From Chlorobiota bacterium (GTDB lineage Bacteria; Bacteroidota; Ignavibacteria; Tepidaquicellales; OLB5): a stretch of DNA of 50,867 nt. The stretch is taken from positions 1 through 50,867 of the forward strand of contig JAKEEM010000068.1 of the NCBI GenBank assembly GCA_022616535.1, in the 5' to 3' direction. The notes beneath the pieces were generated by a model that was not told the DNA's origin, searched no databases, and worked only from the letters and a program-made list of their open reading frames with translations. Each line of letters opens with the position of its first letter. Within the stretch, counting starts at the first letter, position 1. The position numbers were made by a program, and so were the translations under genes. Below are positions 42,103 to 50,867 of the stretch, in pieces.

Positions 42103-43113
42103 TTATGAATTTACAAGCTCTTCTACAAGGGAAGCCATCAGTATCTTTGAATCGAGCATGCTGGTCTTAAGCTTCATATCGGTTTCAAGTATTTTGCTTA
42201 TCGATGTCTCTAAAGCATTAATATTTATTTCTTTATGGTAATTTTTAGCAAATTTAGCCCTGTTATACCACATTTTGTATTTATTTTGCAGTGCCCTTAT
42301 GTCTAATTTATCTACTCCCTTTGTTTTAAATGTTATCAAGTCCATATAATAATTACTGAGTATGGAGAGTAAATAAATCTCATTCATACCGGCTGAATTG
42401 AGCAGGTTGTCTAAAATCTGCGATGAACGCCTGCTGTCTTTGGTTATGATAGCGTGAACAAGCTCTTCGGGTGAATATTTCTCATCATAACCGATCAGTT
42501 TAAGAATAAGCTCCTTATTGATTACTTTTTCCGAATCCTCAAAATCGTAACTGCAGATTTTCTCTATTTCATTAATTATTAAATCAAAATTTTGGGGAAC
42601 CGACTCAATAAAAAAATCCAGCTCATCATCATTTATTGAAAAACCTCTTGATTCAAACTCGCCTCTTACAAGCTCCTTTATAGCTCTATCAGGCAAGTCA
42701 GAAAAATCGAAAAATTCATTACCATCATCAAGTTTTTTTCCATCAAGCTTCTTTTCCGAAACGAAGTCTTTATCGAAGACGAACATTAAATGGGAATCAC
42801 CAGATGGATTTTTAAAATGCTCAAAAAGTTCATCAAGTTTTCTTGAAAACTTTTCGCACCTTTTAACTATAATGACTTTATTTTCGGAAAATAAAGATGA
42901 GAAGTTGCAATTTAGGTCGATTATTTCCTGCAGCTGGGATTCATCGGCATATTTGAGGAAGAAGTTATCGCGTATATTTTTTGAACCGAAGAGTTTCTCC
43001 CTCAAAATTTCACCCGCTTTAGAGACAAAATAATTATCCAATGCAGCAATGTAATAAACATTCCTTAATTTACCGGAATCAGTTTCTTTTTTAAAATCTA
43101 GGAATGTTAGCAT
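42103..43113 (-). CDS. holA: DNA polymerase III subunit delta
   Basis: The delta subunit opens the beta clamp during loading. The 336-aa product matches HolA: NVYYIAALDNYFVSKAGEIL near the N-terminus, VIIVKRCEKFSRKLDEL in the AAA-like first domain, and SPEELVHAIITKDSRRSSQILDNL typical of the third domain. I chose the ATG at 43113; a GTG at 43140 extends the frame by nine codons, but those run into a repeat. It belongs functionally with dnaN at 49298. Confidence 0.9.
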   Translation of the reverse strand: MLTFLDFKKETDSGKLRNVYYIAALDNYFVSKAGEILREKLFGSKNIRDNFFLKYADESQLQEIIDLNCNFSSLFSENKVIIVKRCEKFSRKLDELFEHFKNPSGDSHLMFVFDKDFVSEKKLDGKKLDDGNEFFDFSDLPDRAIKELVRGEFESRGFSINDDELDFFIESVPQNFDLIINEIEKICSYDFEDSEKVINKELILKLIGYDEKYSPEELVHAIITKDSRRSSQILDNLLNSAGMNEIYLLSILSNYYMDLITFKTKGVDKLDIRALQNKYKMWYNRAKFAKNYHKEININALETSISKILETDMKLKTSMLDSKILMASLVEELVNS

Positions 43114-43149
43114 AGAAAAGTTACTTTTTTTTACCCTCACCCCTCGTTC

Positions 43150-43170
43150 CCCTCTCCTATAAGGAGAGGG
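43150..43170. repeat. CCCTCTCCT/AGGAGAGGG palindrome upstream of holA
   Basis: Perfect 9-bp arms around ATA, flanked by CCCTCACCCCTCG and GGCAGGGTGA. The repeat is of the same style as 1588-1765. The remainder of the 159-base gap to the cyclophilin gene holds nothing else. Confidence 0.75.
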
Positions 43171-43272
43171 ATGAAAAAAGGCAGGGTGAATGAAAATTCG
43201 ATATTATTTTTGTTTGTTAAAAACTTGCTGCCTGTTATAGCCGATTAGACTTGCAACGGCAGGTATGGTTAC

Positions 43273-44001
43273 CTATTTTTTAAATACTACTTCCTTTATG
43301 ACGATTTTCTCTTCGGGGTTGTCTCTTGCATCCCGCTTGACTTTTTCAATTTTCAGGGCAACATCCATTCCTTTAGTAACTTTTCCAAAAACAGTGTATT
43401 GCCCGTCCAAGTGGGGGGCTTCTCCTGTAACAATGTAAAACTGGCTGCCGCTTGACTCCCTTTTGGGGTTGACTTGGTCGCCCATTCTAGCTGCTGCAAC
43501 AGAGCCCTTTTCATGCTTACCCTTAATTTCTGCAGGTATTGTGTAGCCAGGTCCGCCTTGTCCGTCATTTGACCTGTCAGAGTCTTTTGAGTTAGGGTCT
43601 CCCGCCTGAATCATAAAGCCCGGGATAACCCTGTGAAAAGTTGTTCCCTTATAAAACCCGCTATTAACCAGCTTCTTAAAATTTGCTACGTGCTGCGGGG
43701 CGTCCTTTTCGTTTAATTCGATTTCAATTTCACCCGCACTGGTTTTTAAAATAACCGTGTTGGACTCCTTTGAGTCTTTTTTATCTGTTGTTTTTGATGT
43801 ATCTGTTTTTGTCTGCATTGTGTCTTTCTTTGTATTATCCTGCTGTTGGGTGGTTTGCTGCTGGGTTTGTGTCTGGTTTTGAGTGGCGTTATCTTTCTTT
43901 TGAGTATCCGTAGAATCGGTTTTCTTATCGCCGCATCCGTATAAGAAAATCCCTAAAGATGCGACCGATAACACTGTTAATCGAAAGACAGTTACCTTCA
44001 T
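43273..44001 (-). CDS. Cyclophilin-type peptidyl-prolyl isomerase, lipoprotein
   Basis: The N-terminal signal peptide ends in lipobox FLYGC (Cys23). A Gln/Thr/Lys/Asp-rich linker covers about 25-82. The cyclophilin domain (about 83-242) has FHRVIPGFMIQAGD and SGSQFYI, with the catalytic Arg and the Phe/Gln residues intact. It should be tethered on the periplasmic side, acting on exported proteins. It begins 16 bases after uppP and is probably in the same transcript. Confidence 0.93.
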   Translation of the reverse strand: MKVTVFRLTVLSVASLGIFLYGCGDKKTDSTDTQKKDNATQNQTQTQQQTTQQQDNTKKDTMQTKTDTSKTTDKKDSKESNTVILKTSAGEIEIELNEKDAPQHVANFKKLVNSGFYKGTTFHRVIPGFMIQAGDPNSKDSDRSNDGQGGPGYTIPAEIKGKHEKGSVAAARMGDQVNPKRESSGSQFYIVTGEAPHLDGQYTVFGKVTKGMDVALKIEKVKRDARDNPEEKIVIKEVVFKK

Positions 44002-44017
44002 TATTATAAATTCCTTT

Positions 44018-44845
44018 CTAGTTGGATATTATATTAGTTGATAAAAGAATTATTATTAAAATACCGAAAATTATTCTGTAAATAACAAATACCAATAGCG
44101 AATTCTTCTTGATAAATGAAAGCAGAAACCATATTGACCAGTAACCAACGGCTGCGGAAACAATAGTAGCAATTGCAAGACTGATTACCGCGCTTTCACC
44201 GCTTAGTAAAAACGCTCTTTGGCTGTAGAGCTCATATCCGCCGCTTAATAGCACTGCAGGTATACTCAGCAAAAATGAAAATCTTGCTGCATCGACCCGA
44301 GACATATTTCTGAAAAAGGAGCCGGAAATTGCAGAACCTGACCTTGAAGCACCCGGAATTAAAGCCAGCGACTGAAAAAAACCGATAAACAAAGCATCGG
44401 CAAAGCCCAGCTGAGCAATAGTAACGGTTTTTTTCGTAAATCTCTCTGAAATAAAAAGCACTATCGAAAAAAATATCAGGCTCGCCGATACGATATACAT
44501 ATTTCTGAACTCATTTCTAATAAAATCCTTAAGCAAATATCCAAAGATAACTATCGGGACGGTTCCGAGTATTATCATTAAAAGCAGATGCGTATCGCTG
44601 CTTTTAAAATCTTTCGACTTTAAGCTTGTTATAAAAGCTTTAGCCATATTCACTAAATCACTCCAGAAATAAATAATTATTGCAATCATTGTTCCCGCCT
44701 GAATAACAGCAGTATATGATGCACCGATATCCTTCCATCCGAAAAATGATGGGATTATTCTTAAATGAGCGGTGCTTGAAATCGGCAAAAACTCGGTTAA
44801 TCCCTGAACTGTTCCAAGCAGTATTGCCTTAAATACTTCTTCCAT
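44018..44845 (-). CDS. uppP: Undecaprenyl-diphosphatase UppP (BacA family)
   Basis: UppP dephosphorylates undecaprenyl diphosphate to recycle the lipid carrier of cell-wall synthesis. The 275-aa polytopic membrane protein has EFLPISSTAHL (18-28) and PGASRSG (164-170), the two active-site loops. Resistance to bacitracin is the usual overexpression effect. Upstream is a TTAATTAAGTCAA tandem repeat that reaches the start codon. Confidence 0.95.
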   Translation of the reverse strand: MEEVFKAILLGTVQGLTEFLPISSTAHLRIIPSFFGWKDIGASYTAVIQAGTMIAIIIYFWSDLVNMAKAFITSLKSKDFKSSDTHLLLMIILGTVPIVIFGYLLKDFIRNEFRNMYIVSASLIFFSIVLFISERFTKKTVTIAQLGFADALFIGFFQSLALIPGASRSGSAISGSFFRNMSRVDAARFSFLLSIPAVLLSGGYELYSQRAFLLSGESAVISLAIATIVSAAVGYWSIWFLLSFIKKNSLLVFVIYRIIFGILIIILLSTNIISN

Positions 44846-44879
44846 TAATTAAGTCAATTAATTAAGTCAATCAATTAAG
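44845..44879. repeat. 13-bp tandem repeat upstream of uppP
   Basis: Two full copies of TTAATTAAGTCAA and a partial third, overlapping the first base of the uppP start codon and the end of the barrel gene. Confidence 0.8.
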
Positions 44880-45548
44880 ATATACAGTAAATCCAAGCCT
44901 TACGCCGACTCCGTATCCTCCTAAAGCAGCTTCAAAATTTGAGTTTGTGGGTTTTAAAATATTTCCAGACTTATCTTCCAGCTTTCCGTAGAAATTCCCG
45001 TAGGCAAAGCCGCTTAAACAGCCCCAAAATCGTTTTGAAAACTTGGGCGAGAAGGTTAACTCAGCCCTAATGCCGGGACCGTTTGATGTATAAGCTAATG
45101 AATCGCTTACTTTATTATCAAGCTGCTGAAAATGGTAGCCAAGTCCCAAGCCAAGTTTAAAATTATAGTTCGGGCTTTTTAAAAGTTTATAGTTTATAAA
45201 TAAAAAAGGCTGGTGAGATGTGATTGTATAATCATAAACAAAATAAAAATACTCATATCTAAAGCTTCTTACAAAATATGAGTAATCAATTTTAGCGGAA
45301 AAGTCTTTTGTAAATTCGTATTCAACTGCTCCGAAAAATTCAATCCCCGCATTAAAAGTGCTTATGCTGTCGCTGTTGGAGTATGGTATTTCCTGTCTCA
45401 GGTAATCGGTAAAATCCGGCGTTGCACCATAGGTAAGTCCCATACCGCCCGAAAATGAAAATATTTTTTTTTCTATTTTCAAACTTTGATTGAAAAGAGA
45501 TACTGAACATAAACATAACATCAATAATATAAAAATACATTTTCTCAT
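44871..45548 (-). CDS. Outer-membrane beta-barrel protein of unknown function
   Basis: A 225-aa exported protein with a signal peptide (about 1-18). Alternating aromatic and glycine-rich segments fit a small outer-membrane barrel, ending GVRLGFTVYLN. No motif for a specific function is visible. It lies upstream of uppP with a 25-base gap and may be in the same transcript. Confidence 0.65.
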   Translation of the reverse strand: MRKCIFILLMLCLCSVSLFNQSLKIEKKIFSFSGGMGLTYGATPDFTDYLRQEIPYSNSDSISTFNAGIEFFGAVEYEFTKDFSAKIDYSYFVRSFRYEYFYFVYDYTITSHQPFLFINYKLLKSPNYNFKLGLGLGYHFQQLDNKVSDSLAYTSNGPGIRAELTFSPKFSKRFWGCLSGFAYGNFYGKLEDKSGNILKPTNSNFEAALGGYGVGVRLGFTVYLN

Positions 45549-45615
45549 TACGATTTACCTACTTATTGAAACTATGAAAATCCAATTACGAGTTCTTCAA
45601 AAACGAAAACGCAAT

Positions 45616-45742
45616 ACCCAGACCTTTAGGTTGGGATGATGTTTTCTTCAAATATTAGGGCTTTAGCCCTTAAAATAATTACGGCTAAAGCCGGTTTATA
45701 ATGGAATATTAGTTGCCACGACCTTAAGGTCGTGGCAACTAA
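45616..45742. repeat. Cluster of three palindromic repeats downstream of gyrB
   Basis: First, a CCCAGACCTTTAGGTTGGG-like hairpin near 45617-45635. Second, AGGGCT/AGCCCT (45657-45670), whose GGCTTTAGCC also pairs with GGCTAAAGCC at 45683-45692. Third, a perfect 34-bp palindrome (45709-45742, arms of 17). No gene is present between 45549 and 45753. Confidence 0.85.
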
Positions 45743-45753
45743 ACCAACTTCAA

Positions 45754-47790
<2,037 letters not shown>

Positions 47791-48123
47791 TTATTTAAAT
47801 AATATATCCTTAATTTTATTTTTTTCGCTTTTATTTTTTTCGCTTAATTTTTCATTAACTTTTTCAAGAATTTCACTTTTCCTTCTAGTAAGCTCAAATC
47901 GCCAGACCGAATCCTGTACTTTAACGAACAACACACCTTTTTTAACGAAAACTGGCACCGCCGCCTTAGCAATTTTTTCACCTAGGGCTTCGGCCCAAAA
48001 AGAAAACCTCGCTCTTTGTGATTTTTTTATATCGTCAAGGATTGAGCCAATCTCAAGCCCAAGTGTTGATTGTTTATTGCGGTGTTCTTTGTAATTAATA
48101 TTTCTGCTTTGGCTAATTGACAA
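47791..48123 (-). CDS. dciA: DciA-like (DUF721) helicase-loader protein
   Basis: A 110-aa DUF721 protein. DciA interacts with the replicative helicase in bacteria lacking DnaC/DnaI. The conserved segment FSFWAEALGEKIAKAAVPVF (41-60) followed by LFVKVQDSVWRFELTRRKSEIL (65-86) is the KH-like domain. The tail is lysine-rich. It overlaps recF by 11 bases and abuts gyrB, so it is a member of the dnaN-recF-dciA-gyrB unit. Confidence 0.88.
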   Translation of the reverse strand: MSISQSRNINYKEHRNKQSTLGLEIGSILDDIKKSQRARFSFWAEALGEKIAKAAVPVFVKKGVLFVKVQDSVWRFELTRRKSEILEKVNEKLSEKNKSEKNKIKDILFK

Positions 48124-49294
48124 ACTGCGGCTCTCCGTTAATTATCTGGTATGCTCCAAAATTGCTTTTGAAGTTATCCCTGAGAATATTCAGGTAGTCG
48201 TAATCGGTTGTTGTTAAAAAAATCTGGTTGTAATCGGTCAATATCCCGGAAATTTTTTTAATCCTTTTTTTATCAAGCTCTGAAAAAACATCGTCTAAAA
48301 GCAGAATTGGCTTGCCTGTATTAGAGTTTTCTAAATTATCGTTTATATATTCAAACTCCGATAGCTTCAAAGCAACAACAAATGTTTTATGCTCGCCCTG
48401 TGACGCAAAAATTCTTACATCAAACAATTCACCGTCTTTTTTCATCCGGAAAACATAGTTGTCTCTCTGCGGTCCAACCATAGAAATACCTCTTGATATC
48501 TCGAAATCCATTTTTCTATCCAGCAGCTCCCTGAAGCTGCTGCGGATTAAATCGAAGTCCGGAGTTTCACTCAAGCCCATCTCCAGTAAATCACTTTCGT
48601 AATTAATAACCGGAATGTAGCTTGAACCCACAATTTTATTGAAGCTCTCTAGCAGATAGTCTCTGAATCCCTCAATGAAATCAAGTCTCCTGATTAAAAT
48701 CTTAACACCATATTCAATAATCTCATCGTTCCATAAAGCAATCATATCTCTCAATTCGGTCTTTGAGTAGCGTTTATTTACAAGATTGCTCTTCAGCAGG
48801 GAATTTTTTTGCTTCAAGACCCTGTTTAAGCTCCTTAAGTCCCTGAGGTAAACCCTGCTAATCTGAGATATGAGCAAATCGAAGTTTCTTCTTCGCTCCT
48901 GCGGGCTGCCTGTTGTAAGCTTAGTATCCTTGGGGGATAAAACAACAAGCGGAAACTTGCCTATAAACTCATTTTTTGCTGTAACTTTTTCGTTATCATA
49001 GAAAATTTCCTTTTCATTGGTATCGTTTTTGTAAGTGAGCTTTATCTTGTTTAAGGAGTCCGCTGCATTTTTAAACTGTCCGGAAATTTCAAAGCCTTCT
49101 TCACCGTATTTTAAACACTCATTTTCTGAGTTCTGGAGGAAGCTCTTCGTATAGCAAAGCATTGAAATCGATTCAAGCAGGTTTGTTTTACCGTTTCCGT
49201 TTTCACCGAAAATAAAGTTCAAATTCGGGCTGAATGTTAAAGAACTGCTCTTATAATTTTTAAAATTATGAAGCCGAAGATTTTCAAGAAGCAT
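48113..49294 (-). CDS. recF: DNA replication and repair protein RecF
   Basis: RecF is an SMC-like ATPase that loads RecA at gaps. Walker A GENGNGKTN is at 30-38, the ABC signature SQGEHKTF and Walker B PILLLDDVFSELDKKR are in the C-terminal third. Length is 393 aa. It lies three bases after dnaN and overlaps dciA. Confidence 0.95.
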   Translation of the reverse strand: MLLENLRLHNFKNYKSSSLTFSPNLNFIFGENGNGKTNLLESISMLCYTKSFLQNSENECLKYGEEGFEISGQFKNAADSLNKIKLTYKNDTNEKEIFYDNEKVTAKNEFIGKFPLVVLSPKDTKLTTGSPQERRRNFDLLISQISRVYLRDLRSLNRVLKQKNSLLKSNLVNKRYSKTELRDMIALWNDEIIEYGVKILIRRLDFIEGFRDYLLESFNKIVGSSYIPVINYESDLLEMGLSETPDFDLIRSSFRELLDRKMDFEISRGISMVGPQRDNYVFRMKKDGELFDVRIFASQGEHKTFVVALKLSEFEYINDNLENSNTGKPILLLDDVFSELDKKRIKKISGILTDYNQIFLTTTDYDYLNILRDNFKSNFGAYQIINGEPQFVN

Positions 49295-49297
49295 TGT

Positions 49298-50470
49298 TTA
49301 AATATTTCTGACAGGCATTACAAGCATCATAACTTCTTCGTCTTTTTCCTGTTCCGAGGGTCTTATAATAGCAGCTTTTAACGGCGTGCTTAATTCAAAT
49401 ATCAAATCCTTTGAGTCAAAATGCTGGATTGCCTCAAGGAGATATCTCCCGTTAAAAGCTATTTCAAACTCCTCGCTTTCTGTAAAATTGCAGTCGATTG
49501 TTTCATTTGAGTCGGTCCCGTATTCATTATTGACCGCTTTAACCTTTAATTCCTTCGAGCCAATCTCAAGTGATGCCCTATTTGTCACCTGGTCTGACAT
49601 TATGATGCTTCTTTTTATTGAACCAATTAATGAGTTTTTATCTACGCTTAGTATCTTCTCATTATCAGTCGGGATTACAGATTCATAATTGGGGAAAGTA
49701 TCGTCAATTAATCGTGAGGTAATTGTAATATTGGCGTAAGAGCATTCGAGAAATTCATTGCTGAAAGTTATGTTAACCGTGTTTTTATCATCATGTTTGC
49801 TCTCACTCTCCCCGTTTTCTTCACCTGATGAGGATTTTGCCGAGTCCCTGAAGAGCTTCGTAATCATATTGCAGGTTTTAATGGGGACAAGCATTGCAAG
49901 CTTATCGCCATCGTAATTGAAATTGCTTTTTATAATTCTTACCATTCTGTGCCCGTCGGTTGAAACAACCCTGAATTCGCCTTTCTTGATTTCAAAAAAC
50001 ACGCCGTTCATGCTTCTTCTGAGTTCGTCAAGACTTGCAGCATGAACTGCTTTGGAAAGGTATCCGGTTAACAGACCGCTTTGAAGAACCACATTTTTCG
50101 AAGCCTCCAATTCCGCGGGCATCGGGAAATCGTTGGGTTCTTCACCAGTAATAGTCCATTTACCGCCTTTGGATTTTATAAGCAGCTTGAATCCGCTCTG
50201 CAGATCAAAATTAAGCTCTCTGTCTGGGAGATTCTGAAGCAATGTTTCAAGCTTTCTTGCCGGAACAGCAACTTCACCGTCATTTTTTCCGTCAACACTT
50301 ATTTTAATATTAACGTAGACTTCAAGGTCAGAGCCCATAACTGTAAGCTCTTTGCCGTCTAATTTTAAATACAGGTTGCTCAAAATAGGAAGAGTTGAAC
50401 GGGTTGGTGTTACCGAAATTACCTTATTAATTGCACCTAAAATCTCATTGCTGTTAACAGTGAACTTCAT
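49298..50470 (-). CDS. dnaN: DNA polymerase III subunit beta (sliding clamp)
   Basis: The clamp encircles DNA and tethers polymerase III. The 390-aa protein has the three-domain clamp pattern, with LPILSNLYLKLDGKELTVMG (about 25-44), TDGHRMVRI (175-183) and the C-terminal MMLVMPVRNI hydrophobic end. A charged insertion (EENGESESKHDDK) lies near 216-228. A very strong Shine-Dalgarno site (AGGAGGT) and a promoter of the ATTG-N20-TAAATTTG type precede it. It is the first gene of dnaN-recF-dciA-gyrB. dnaA is not adjacent. Confidence 0.96.
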   Translation of the reverse strand: MKFTVNSNEILGAINKVISVTPTRSTLPILSNLYLKLDGKELTVMGSDLEVYVNIKISVDGKNDGEVAVPARKLETLLQNLPDRELNFDLQSGFKLLIKSKGGKWTITGEEPNDFPMPAELEASKNVVLQSGLLTGYLSKAVHAASLDELRRSMNGVFFEIKKGEFRVVSTDGHRMVRIIKSNFNYDGDKLAMLVPIKTCNMITKLFRDSAKSSSGEENGESESKHDDKNTVNITFSNEFLECSYANITITSRLIDDTFPNYESVIPTDNEKILSVDKNSLIGSIKRSIIMSDQVTNRASLEIGSKELKVKAVNNEYGTDSNETIDCNFTESEEFEIAFNGRYLLEAIQHFDSKDLIFELSTPLKAAIIRPSEQEKDEEVMMLVMPVRNI

Positions 50471-50499
50471 TGAACCTCCTGAAAATTTGCTTAATTTTA

Positions 50500-50531
50500 C
50501 AAATTTACTTAATTTTATTCAGTAATTCAAT
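50500..50531 (-). promoter_or_regulatory. Bacteroidota-type promoter of dnaN
   Basis: On the minus strand: ATTG (50531-50528), 20-base spacer, TAAATTTG (50507-50500). AGGAGGT lies at 50480-50474, just before the ATG. The -33 element overlaps the stop codon of the gene upstream. Confidence 0.75.
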
Positions 50532-50867
50532 TAACTAATTTAACCCACCTAAGGCGGGCTGCTTTAGAGTAAAATTTTATAATATTTTCAGCCGCTATAA
50601 TGGACATCCTCTCTTTGCTCTCAACAGTCTTTCCAGCCAGGTGTGGAGTAAGCATAACATTAGGAAGATTAGAGAAATTTTTATTAAAATTCGGCTCATT
50701 TTCAAAAACATCAAGCGCTGCGTAGTGAATTTTTCGCTTCTTAAGTGCAGTTATCAAAGCTTTCTCGTCGACCGTGCCCCCTCGTGAGCAGTTTATCAAA
50801 ACCGCGTCTTTATGCATTTGAGATATACCCGCTTTATTTATTAGGTGACGAGTACTTTCATCAAGCG
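50527..50867 (-). CDS. D-2-hydroxyacid dehydrogenase / phosphoglycerate dehydrogenase-like, 5' part outside window
   Basis: The frame is open to the window edge, so only the C-terminal 112 or so residues are seen. LINCSRGGTVDEKALITAL, DVFENEP and the catalytic-His box TPHLAG are hallmarks of NAD-dependent D-2-hydroxyacid dehydrogenases, the group including 3-phosphoglycerate dehydrogenase. Gene identity within the group cannot be decided. The end of the frame runs through a small imperfect palindrome (50546-50560). It may share a transcript with dnaN, although dnaN has its own promoter. Confidence 0.88.
   Translation of the reverse strand, partial: LDESTRHLINKAGISQMHKDAVLINCSRGGTVDEKALITALKKRKIHYAALDVFENEPNFNKNFSNLPNVMLTPHLAGKTVESKERMSIIAAENIIKFYSKAARLRWVKLVN

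Overview
The window reads as a chromosome segment from the Bacteroidota/Chlorobiota/Ignavibacteriota branch, most likely an Ignavibacteria-like bacterium. Three things point there. A secreted protein at 10659-12020 ends in a type IX secretion sorting tail (YPNPFNP motif, then a KKMILVK-type terminus). Several promoters have the Bacteroidota-type form ATTG-N20-TAnnTTTG (dnaN, tig, ppiD). Many short interspersed palindromic repeats resemble those of environmental genomes of this group. Unlike many Bacteroidota, a good share of genes keep clear Shine-Dalgarno sites. The taxonomic call is inference from gene content, not a phylogeny.

Layout. 1-4434 is an accessory stretch: a serine-hydrolase lipoprotein, a repeat mosaic, and an AT-rich pair of genes (a coiled-coil protein and a Fic protein). 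4435-7962 is the ffh-rpsP-khpA-trmD-rplS operon, closed by a terminator and lacking rimM. 7970-12522 holds a DUF6165-like gene coupled to a tetraheme cytochrome, then murI, pyrE, the type IX cargo protein and a small acidic protein. 12816-18251 carries envelope genes: a PpiD-like foldase, an outer-membrane barrel, a subtilase, and biotin ligase. 18318-30849 is the tRNA-Tyr/Thr/Gly - rpmG - tRNA-Trp - secE - nusG - rplKAJL - rpoBC cluster. Here the tRNA part is full of broken tRNA copies, palindromes and a frameshifted GIY-YIG gene where tuf often sits. 30857-42044 has folC, two separate ECF-sigma/membrane anti-sigma modules, a lytic transglycosylase, a PAP2 phosphatase, an SDR, anmK, tig and clpP. 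42103-50867 is all on the minus strand: holA, uppP, a cyclophilin lipoprotein, a barrel, and the replication block dnaN-recF-dciA-gyrB, ending in a partial hydroxyacid dehydrogenase.

Most genes are housekeeping: protein targeting, translation, transcription, replication and peptidoglycan recycling (murI, anmK, uppP, transglycosylase). The uncommon content is between genes. Small perfect palindromes of 15-19 bp sit as discrete, cleanly bounded blocks inside larger repeats, inside a tRNA-Gly copy, inside a sorting-domain remnant, and perhaps inside tig. One larger repeat supplies the start codon and ribosome binding site of the PAP2 gene. I regard this modular, nested palindrome system, and its concentration in the tRNA cluster, as the best candidate for something undescribed.
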